18,214 nt of DNA. It comes from Streptomyces sp. NRRL WC-3549. GTDB lineage: Bacteria; Actinomycetota; Actinomycetes; Streptomycetales; Streptomycetaceae. Within the stretch, counting starts at the first letter, position 1; every line of letters begins with the position of its first letter. Both the position numbers and the translations under genes were made by a program. Where the stretch lies: the NCBI RefSeq assembly GCF_000721935.1, contig NZ_KL585391.1, positions 46,525 through 64,738 of the forward strand, written 5' to 3'. The notes below the pieces were generated by a model that was given only the letters and a program-made list of their open reading frames with translations, searched no databases and was not told the DNA's origin. Below are positions 13,767 through 18,214 of the stretch, piece by piece.

Positions 13767-14261
13767 TCACACCACCTGGTGGAGCCACCGCACCGGCGCT
13801 CCCTCGCCCGCGTGCCGGAAGGACTCCAGCTCGTCGTCCCAGGGCTTGCCCAGGAGCCGGGCGACCTCCGCCTCCAGGTCCGCCTCGCCGCCGGCGGCCC
13901 GGGCGAGCGCGGCCCGCAGCCGGTCCTCCGGGACCAGGATGTCGCCGTGCATGCCGGTGACCGCGTGGAAGATGCCGAGTCCCGGCGTGGCGCTGTAGCG
14001 CTCGCCCTCCGCGGTCGGGCAGGGCTCGGCGGTCACCTCGAAGCGCAGCATCTCCCAGCCGCGCAGCGCGGAGGCGAGCTCCGACGCGGTGCCGACCCGG
14101 CCCTTCCAGGAGAACTCGGAGCGCCAGGTGCCGGGCGCGGCGGGCTGTCTGATCCAGTCGAGCTGCACCCGCACACCGAGTACGCCCGCCACCGCCCATT
14201 CGACATGCGGGCACAGCGCGCGCGGTGCGGAGTGAACGTACAGAACTCCACGTGTCGTCAC
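13767..14261 (-). CDS. DUF3145 family protein
   Basis: A 164-aa protein that I recognise as the actinobacterial DUF3145 family, whose function is unknown. It starts MTTRGVLYVHSAPRALCPH. Aromatic and acidic conserved stretches follow (SEFSWKGRVGTASELASALR, FHAVTGMHGDILVPEDRLR, KPWDDELESFRHAGEG). No signal peptide, membrane segment or catalytic signature can be seen, so it is probably a cytosolic globular protein. The GTG at 14261 was chosen because GGAGG lies 7 nt upstream on the minus strand. It is convergent with fabF and shares its terminator. A link to fatty-acid synthesis is suggested only by location. Confidence 0.88.
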   Translation of the reverse strand: MTTRGVLYVHSAPRALCPHVEWAVAGVLGVRVQLDWIRQPAAPGTWRSEFSWKGRVGTASELASALRGWEMLRFEVTAEPCPTAEGERYSATPGLGIFHAVTGMHGDILVPEDRLRAALARAAGGEADLEAEVARLLGKPWDDELESFRHAGEGAPVRWLHQVV

Positions 14262-14595
14262 CGGGTCCTCCAGTGTGGGACGAGGTTCGCCTTCTCCAGC
14301 GGCCTCGTGCCCGTACCGTCTCTTCCCGGACGGCTCCCGAGGTTGTCATCAGTAAACAGCATCGGGAGCAAATCTCCTGAAAAGGGACAATATGTGACAT
14401 GAGATAGCGTGCCGGGGCTCCGCCTGTCGGACACGGCCGGAAAGACGTCACTGGTTCGACGGGGAAAAGCTACCGTGCCCCGGGGCCGGGTGTGTGACGT
14501 ACCGTCGGTCCGGGGCCCTTGATTCGCCCGGCGTTCACCCGCCGGGGCGCGGGGGGCCCGCCGTCTGTGCCCGTGCGAGCGGAGGGGAATCAGGG
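14262..14595. other. 334-bp divergent intergenic region
   Basis: This gap separates the divergent DUF3145 and SGNH lipoprotein genes, and I see no coding sequence in it. An AT-richer patch (about 14340-14410) holds the small palindrome ATGTGACAT (14392-14400) and possible -10 hexamers TAGCGT (14405-14410) and TACCGT (near 14470). None has a convincing -35. A 7-bp hairpin, CCCGGCG (14527-14533) with CGCCGGG (14540-14546), lies in the likely leader of the SGNH gene. That gene has a strong GGAGGGG ribosome-binding site at 14581. Confidence 0.6.
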
Positions 14596-15465
14596 ATGAC
14601 CGAGGGCCTGTCTCTTATACACATTGGCGCGGCAGCGCTGACCGGCTGCGGCGGTCCGGGGGGCGGCGGCTCCGGCGGGAGCGCGGGGCGGTCCTCCCCC
14701 TCGCCGACGCCCGCGTGGAACGCGAGCCCCGGCTCCGTCGCCGCCGTCGGCGACTCCATCACCCGGGGCTTCGACGCCTGCTCGGTGCTGGCCGACTGCC
14801 CCGAGGTCTCGTGGGCGACCGGCACCGACGACGCCGTGCGCAGCCTCGCACTGCGGCTGCTGGGCGCGTCCAAGGCCGCTTCGCACAGCTGGAACCACGC
14901 GGTGTCGGGCGCGCGGATGGCGCAGCTGCCGGAGCAGATGGCGCTGGCCGCGAAGGAGCGGCCGGAGCTGGTGACGGTGATGATCGGCGCCAACGACGCC
15001 TGCCGGGACTCGATGGAGCTGATGACACCGGTGGCGGACTTCCGGGCCTCCTTCGAGGCGTCGCTGCGGCAGTTGCGCGCCGGGGCGCCCCGGGCGCAGG
15101 TGTACGTGTCGAGCGTGCCCGACCTGAAGCGCCTCTGGTCGACGGGGCGGGAGAACGCCCTGGGCAAGCAGATCTGGAAGCTGGGGATCTGCCGGTCGAT
15201 GCTGGGCGACCCGGACGACATGGGGGCGGCGGCCGTCGCGCGGCGGGACGCCGTGCAGGAAAGGGTGGTCGCCTTCAACGGGGTCCTGCGGGACGTCTGC
15301 GCGAAGGACCGGCGCTGCCGGTACGACGGCGGGGCGGTCTTCGACTACCGGTTCACCGGGGAGCAGCTCAGCCGCTGGGACTGGTTCCACCCGGGCCGCG
15401 ACGGCCAGGCCAGGCTGGCGGAGATCGCCTACCGCAACGTCACGGCCGCCGGACCGCCCGCGTAA
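14596..15465 (+). CDS. SGNH/GDSL-hydrolase lipoprotein with artefact-disrupted signal peptide
   Basis: A 289-aa secreted esterase/lipase-like protein. Catalytic blocks are visible: GDS with nucleophile S54 (AVGDSITRG), block II Gly G105 (VSGARM), block III GAND (131-134) and block V D262/H265 (WDWFHPG). A lipobox LTGC ends at C18, followed by a Gly/Ser/Pro-rich tether, so the mature enzyme is probably anchored outside the membrane. The ATG at 14596 follows GGAGGGG with 8-nt spacing. The signal peptide is abnormal. Residues 5-10 (LSLIHI) are encoded by 17 bases identical to the Tn5/Nextera mosaic end. There are no positive N-terminal charges and the hydrophobic stretch is too short, so the true N-terminus probably differs. 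The substrate is unknown. Confidence 0.88.
   Translation: MTEGLSLIHIGAAALTGCGGPGGGGSGGSAGRSSPSPTPAWNASPGSVAAVGDSITRGFDACSVLADCPEVSWATGTDDAVRSLALRLLGASKAASHSWNHAVSGARMAQLPEQMALAAKERPELVTVMIGANDACRDSMELMTPVADFRASFEASLRQLRAGAPRAQVYVSSVPDLKRLWSTGRENALGKQIWKLGICRSMLGDPDDMGAAAVARRDAVQERVVAFNGVLRDVCAKDRRCRYDGGAVFDYRFTGEQLSRWDWFHPGRDGQARLAEIAYRNVTAAGPPA
14608..14624 (+). other. Tn5/Nextera mosaic-end sequence (probable adapter artefact)
   Basis: CTGTCTCTTATACACAT matches the first 17 bases of the 19-bp synthetic hyperactive Tn5 mosaic end used in tagmentation libraries. Wild-type Tn5 outer and inner ends differ from it within these 17 bases. Its codons (TCT, CTT, ATA, ATT) are foreign to this high-GC gene. 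No transposon body adjoins it. The minus-strand frames give MCIRDR and VYKRQ, and the plus strand gives LSLIHI, all known translation signatures of this adapter in databases. Confidence 0.93.
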
Positions 15466-15468
15466 AGT
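15463..15468 (+). promoter_or_regulatory. Candidate -10 hexamer for leaderless galM mRNA
   Basis: TAAAGT overlaps the SGNH hydrolase stop codon and lies 8 nt before the galM ATG at 15477. There is no Shine-Dalgarno sequence and no clear -35. Read-through from the SGNH gene, whose stop is only 11 nt upstream, is the alternative. Confidence 0.35.
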
Positions 15469-15476
15469 CCGTGATC

Positions 15477-16469
15477 ATGACGACGGGCACCACGATACGC
15501 AGCGAAGACTCCATCCCCCTCGCCGACGGCACGCCCGTCCGGCGCTGGACCCTGGAGCGCGACGGCACCCGGGTCCGGGTGCTGACGTACGGGGCCGTGG
15601 TGCAGTCGGTGGAGGTGCCCGGGCGGGACGGCACCCGGGCCGCGGTGGCCCTGGGGTTCCCGGACGCCGCCGGGTACGAGGCGCACCCGGGACCGTACTT
15701 CGGCGCCCTGGTCGGGCGGTACGCGAACCGCATCGCGGGCGGAGCGTTCGTGCTCGACGGGCGCACACACCAGGTCACCCGCAACGAGGGCCGGAACCAC
15801 GTGCACGGCGGGACGCGCGGCTTCGACAAGCGGGTGTGGGACGCGGAGGAGGTCGCGGACGGGGTGCGGCTGTCGCTGGCCGCCGAGGACGGGGAGGAGG
15901 GCTTCCCGGGGCGGCTCGCGGTCTCGGTGGCGTACACGCTGGACGCGGGCGGGGCGCTGCGGATCGGCTACCGGGCGGTCACGGACGCGCCGACCGTGCT
16001 GAACCTGACCAACCACACGTACTGGAACCTGGCCGGCGCGGACAGCGGGAGCGCGCTCGGCCACGAGCTGCGGATCGCGGCCGGGCGGGTCACGCCGACG
16101 GACGCGGAGTCGGTCCCCACCGGGGAACTCGCCCCGGTGGACGGGGGGCGCTTCGACTTCCGGGAGGCGAAGCCGGTCGGGCCGGGGTACGACGTCAACT
16201 ACGTACTGGACGAGCCCGGCGAGCAGCCGGTGGCCGAGCTGTACGACGCCGGGTCGGGCCGGCTGCTGACGGTCCGGACGACGGAGCCGGGGCTCCAGCT
16301 GTACACGGCGGACCACTTCGACGGGCGGCCGTTCCCCGCGTGCGCCGGGATCGCGCTGGAGACCCAGCACTTCCCGGACTCCCCCAACCGGCCGGAGTTC
16401 CCGAGCACGGTGCTGCGGCCGGGCGAGGAGTTCACGTCCACGACGGTGTACGGCTTCTCGGTGCGCTGA
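15477..16469 (+). CDS. galM: Aldose 1-epimerase (mutarotase)
   Basis: A 330-aa beta-sandwich enzyme that interconverts alpha and beta anomers of aldoses such as galactose and glucose, feeding the Leloir pathway. Conserved residues are present: GRYANRI with R81, the NHVHGG motif with H110, catalytic acid H180 (NLTNHTYWNL), D239 (GYDVNYVL) and catalytic base E295 (ALETQHFPDSPN). There is no signal peptide, so it is cytosolic. Length is normal for the family. The ATG at 15477 was chosen as the first ATG in the conserved frame, 11 nt after the SGNH gene stop. The GTG at 15471 would add two residues. No galK/T/E genes are visible beside it. Confidence 0.93.
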   Translation: MTTGTTIRSEDSIPLADGTPVRRWTLERDGTRVRVLTYGAVVQSVEVPGRDGTRAAVALGFPDAAGYEAHPGPYFGALVGRYANRIAGGAFVLDGRTHQVTRNEGRNHVHGGTRGFDKRVWDAEEVADGVRLSLAAEDGEEGFPGRLAVSVAYTLDAGGALRIGYRAVTDAPTVLNLTNHTYWNLAGADSGSALGHELRIAAGRVTPTDAESVPTGELAPVDGGRFDFREAKPVGPGYDVNYVLDEPGEQPVAELYDAGSGRLLTVRTTEPGLQLYTADHFDGRPFPACAGIALETQHFPDSPNRPEFPSTVLRPGEEFTSTTVYGFSVR

Positions 16470-16498
16470 GAGCCTGCCGGCGGGCGCCCGGCCGCCCC

Positions 16499-17284
16499 TC
16501 AGTCCTTGTGCAGGGTGTACGGGGCGGCGGGTTCCGGTTCGGGCGAGGCGGGCGCGGTGAGGTCGCGGGCCAGCAGGGTGGCGCCGGCGACCGCGCCCGG
16601 CATCAGGAGCACCGCGACGAACGGGACCAGGAAGGCGAGCGCGAGCGGCACCCCGAAGCCGAGCACCATCAGGCGCCGGCCGCGCAGCAGCGCGAGCCGG
16701 TCCTTGAGCACCATGCCCCGGCGCTGGAGCGCGACGGCGGTCAGCTCCTCGCAGAGGAAGTAGCCGGAGACGCAGAAGCCGATGACGGGGACCACGGTCT
16801 GCCCGACGACCGGGAGGAAGCCGGCGGCGAAGAGCAGTACCCCGTACAGCGCGACGCGTACCAGGATCCGGACCGAGTCCCGTGCGGAGATCCACAGTTC
16901 GCGCCAGAACGGCAGCCCCGACTCGGGCACCTCGCCGCCCTCGGTACGGTCCACCTCCTCCGAGAGCAACTCGTAGAAGGGCTGGCCCACCAGCAGGGTC
17001 ACCGCGGTGAAGGTGATGACCGCGAGGAACAGCCCGAAGAGGAAGACCAGGGCCGTCAGGGTGGTGCGCAGCAGGCCGAGCCAGGGCGAGGACCAGTCGT
17101 CGGCGAACGGGGTGACCCAGGCGACGAAGTCGTCGGCGCCGTAGGCGAGTCCGACCAGCGCGCCGGCGTACACGACGAGGGTGATCAGGCCGGGCAGCAG
17201 ACCGAGGCCGAGCCGTCTTCCGCGCCCGAGGACCCAGCGCTGCCCCTTGACCATGTACCCGATGCCCGCCCCGAGATCACTCAT
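16499..17284 (-). CDS. EI24/CysZ-like integral membrane protein
   Basis: A 261-aa polytopic protein of the EI24 domain family, which includes the bacterial sulfate permease CysZ and a eukaryotic ER protein. Hydrophobic segments occur at about residues 25-47, 70-100, 140-160, 163-185 and 205-228. The family-like motif GQPFYELLSEEVD (100-112) is clear. The C-terminal tail is Pro/Glu-rich and cytosolic by prediction. Actinobacterial EI24 proteins are mostly uncharacterised, and no cysteine-biosynthesis genes are nearby, so I do not assign sulfate transport. The ATG at 17284 has no Shine-Dalgarno sequence; TACGCT lies 7 nt upstream. It is convergent with galM and divergent from the enolase-superfamily gene. 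Confidence 0.88.
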   Translation of the reverse strand: MSDLGAGIGYMVKGQRWVLGRGRRLGLGLLPGLITLVVYAGALVGLAYGADDFVAWVTPFADDWSSPWLGLLRTTLTALVFLFGLFLAVITFTAVTLLVGQPFYELLSEEVDRTEGGEVPESGLPFWRELWISARDSVRILVRVALYGVLLFAAGFLPVVGQTVVPVIGFCVSGYFLCEELTAVALQRRGMVLKDRLALLRGRRLMVLGFGVPLALAFLVPFVAVLLMPGAVAGATLLARDLTAPASPEPEPAAPYTLHKD

Positions 17285-17291
17285 GGACGTC

Positions 17292-17297
17292 AGCGTA
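17292..17297 (-). promoter_or_regulatory. Candidate -10 hexamer for leaderless EI24-family mRNA
   Basis: On the minus strand TACGCT is followed by GACGTCC (7 nt) and then the ATG at 17284, with no ribosome-binding site. The -35 region is weak. Confidence 0.4.
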
Positions 17298-17310
17298 CGT
17301 GCGCGAACCA

Positions 17311-17340
17311 TTGACACCGTCCCGGCCCCGGCCCTACCGT
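17311..17340 (+). promoter_or_regulatory. Consensus sigma-70-type promoter for the enolase-superfamily gene
   Basis: A perfect TTGACA (17311-17316) is followed by an 18-bp spacer and TACCGT (17335-17340). This is the best housekeeping (HrdB-type) promoter in the window. Transcription would start near 17347, leaving a leader of about 50 nt with a good ribosome-binding site. Confidence 0.8.
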
Positions 17341-17349
17341 CACGCCAGC

Positions 17350-17370
17350 ATTTCGAACGAGTGACGAAAT
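17350..17370. promoter_or_regulatory. Candidate operator overlapping the transcription start
   Basis: ATTTCG (17350-17355) and CGAAAT (17365-17370) are exact inverted repeats separated by 9 bp, placed about 3-23 nt after the predicted transcription start. A repressor bound here would block a strong promoter. An IclR- or GntR-type sugar-acid regulator is a guess from context. Confidence 0.5.
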
Positions 17371-17395
17371 ACCGAACATTGGAGAGGCAACTCCC

Positions 17396-18214
17396 GTGCG
17401 TATCACCGGAATCAGCACGCATGTCGTCGGCACGCCGTGGCGCAACCTCACCTATGTCCAGGTACATACCGACGAGGGCCTCACCGGGGTCGGCGAGACC
17501 CGCATGCTGGGGCACACGGACGCACTGGTCGGATACCTCCGCGAGGCGTCGGTCAACCACATCACCGGGTCCGACCCGTTCGCGGTGGAGGACCTCGTAC
17601 GCCGCATGAAGTACGGCGACTTCGGGCGGGCCGGGGAGATCGTGATGTCCGGCATCGCGGTCGTGGAGATGGCCTGCTGGGACATCAAGGGCAAGGCGCT
17701 CGGCGTCCCGGTGTGGCAGCTGCTCGGCGGGAAGGTCACCGACCGGGTCAAGGCGTACGCCAACGGCTGGTACACCACGGAGCGCACCCCCGAGGCGTAC
17801 CACAAGGCGGCCCAGGCGGTCGTGGAGCGGGGCTACCGGGCCCTGAAGATCGACCCGTTCGGCACCGGCCACCTGGAGCTGGGCCAGGAGGAGACCCGGT
17901 ACGCGGTCTCGCTCATCGAGGCCGTACGGGACGCGATCGGCCCGGACACGGAGCTGATGCTGGAGATGCACGGGCGGTTCAGCCCGGCGACGGCGGTACG
18001 GATCGCCCGCGAGATGGCTCCGTTCACGCCGGCCTGGCTGGAGGAGCCGGTGCCGCCGGAGAACCTCAAGGCGCTGGCCAAGGTGGCGGAGAAGGTGGAC
18101 CAGCCGATCGCCACCGGTGAGCGCGTCCACGACCGGATCGAGTTCCGCGAGCTCTTCGAGTCGCAGGCCGCCGACATCATCCAGCCGGACGTCGGCCACA
18201 TCGGCGGCATCCTG
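17396..18214 (+). CDS. Enolase-superfamily sugar-acid dehydratase-like protein (3' truncated)
   Basis: The first 273 residues of a mandelate racemase/muconate lactonizing-type enzyme; the gene runs off the window. The N-terminal capping domain covers residues 1-115 and the barrel follows. Likely Mg2+ ligands are E190 (MLEMHGRF), E216 (WLEEPVPPEN) and E242 (ATGERVHD). H192, two residues after the first ligand, matches the catalytic His of D-galactonate dehydratase (DFHGR motif). K151-x-D153 (ALKIDPFG) sits at the usual KxK position. These features favour sugar-acid dehydration or cycloisomerisation over muconate chemistry, but the exact substrate is unclear. The GTG at 17396 was chosen because GGAGAGG lies 7 nt upstream. 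A consensus promoter and candidate operator precede it. Confidence 0.88.
   Translation, partial: MRITGISTHVVGTPWRNLTYVQVHTDEGLTGVGETRMLGHTDALVGYLREASVNHITGSDPFAVEDLVRRMKYGDFGRAGEIVMSGIAVVEMACWDIKGKALGVPVWQLLGGKVTDRVKAYANGWYTTERTPEAYHKAAQAVVERGYRALKIDPFGTGHLELGQEETRYAVSLIEAVRDAIGPDTELMLEMHGRFSPATAVRIAREMAPFTPAWLEEPVPPENLKALAKVAEKVDQPIATGERVHDRIEFRELFESQAADIIQPDVGHIGGIL

Noticed and set aside
14494..14595. Earlier start for the SGNH lipoprotein at 14494
   Set aside because: It lacks a ribosome-binding site and would bury the lipobox about 50 residues from the N-terminus. The ATG at 14596 has GGAGGGG at correct spacing.
14608..14624. Genuine Tn5 or IS50 insertion
   Set aside because: The matched sequence is the engineered mosaic end. 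Natural outer and inner ends differ within the 17 bases, and no transposase, partner end or 9-bp target duplication is present.
16476..16492. Possible terminator between galM and the EI24-family gene
   Set aside because: The only stem is GCCGG/CCGGC (5 bp) with a 7-nt loop, too weak to call in GC-rich sequence.

Overview
The window is high-GC actinobacterial DNA, almost certainly from a Streptomyces chromosome. Third codon positions are strongly G/C, GTG starts and GTGA overlaps are common, and the fasR-fabD-fabH-acpP-fabF order matches the essential fatty-acid synthase locus of S. coelicolor. Most of the window is ordinary chromosomal gene content. I see no CRISPR array, integrase, insertion sequence, tRNA or rRNA.

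Layout. (1) 1-353: C-terminal end of a NarL/LuxR-type response regulator. (2) 395-1871 (-): a MerR regulator and an aldo/keto reductase, 4 nt apart, behind a MerR-type promoter with a 19-bp spacer. (3) 1954-2766: a cytosolic SxxK serine hydrolase. (4) 2814-3263 (-): a GNAT acetyltransferase. (5) 3434-6071: a coupled three-gene ABC-2 exporter of the COG4586/COG4587/COG3694 type, with a DasR-like palindrome upstream. (6) 6178-7583: an OleD-like macrolide glycosyltransferase preceded by an 8-codon leader ORF and two hairpins, and followed by a strong terminator. (7) 7630-8037: a small two-helix membrane protein. (8) 8045-8729 (-): a pirin-family gene frameshifted by a 13-bp tandem duplication. 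(9) 8803-13682: fasR and the fabD-fabH-acpP-fabF operon, ending at a perfect 20-bp hairpin shared with the convergent DUF3145 gene (13767-14261, -). (10) 14596-16469: an SGNH/GDSL lipoprotein and an aldose 1-epimerase. (11) 16499-17284 (-): an EI24/CysZ-like membrane protein. (12) 17396-end: an enolase-superfamily sugar-acid dehydratase-like gene with a consensus promoter and a candidate operator.

How genes work together. The fab genes make the FAS II initiation and elongation machinery under FasR. FabD makes malonyl-ACP, FabH starts chains, AcpP carries them and FabF elongates. The MerR/AKR pair looks like an inducible small-molecule detoxification unit. The ABC exporter and glycosyltransferase are adjacent but separated by hairpins, so a joint export-and-inactivation role is only a possibility. 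The aldose epimerase and the enolase-superfamily enzyme both suggest sugar metabolism, although a divergently oriented gene lies between them.

Two points concern sequence integrity. The signal peptide of the SGNH lipoprotein contains 17 bases of the synthetic Tn5/Nextera mosaic end, almost surely a library or assembly artefact. The pirin frameshift is explained exactly by one extra 13-bp repeat unit, which may be real or artefactual. A broader pattern is that about eight genes have a TANNNT hexamer 7-8 nt before the start codon. Most of these have no Shine-Dalgarno sequence, which suggests many leaderless transcripts.
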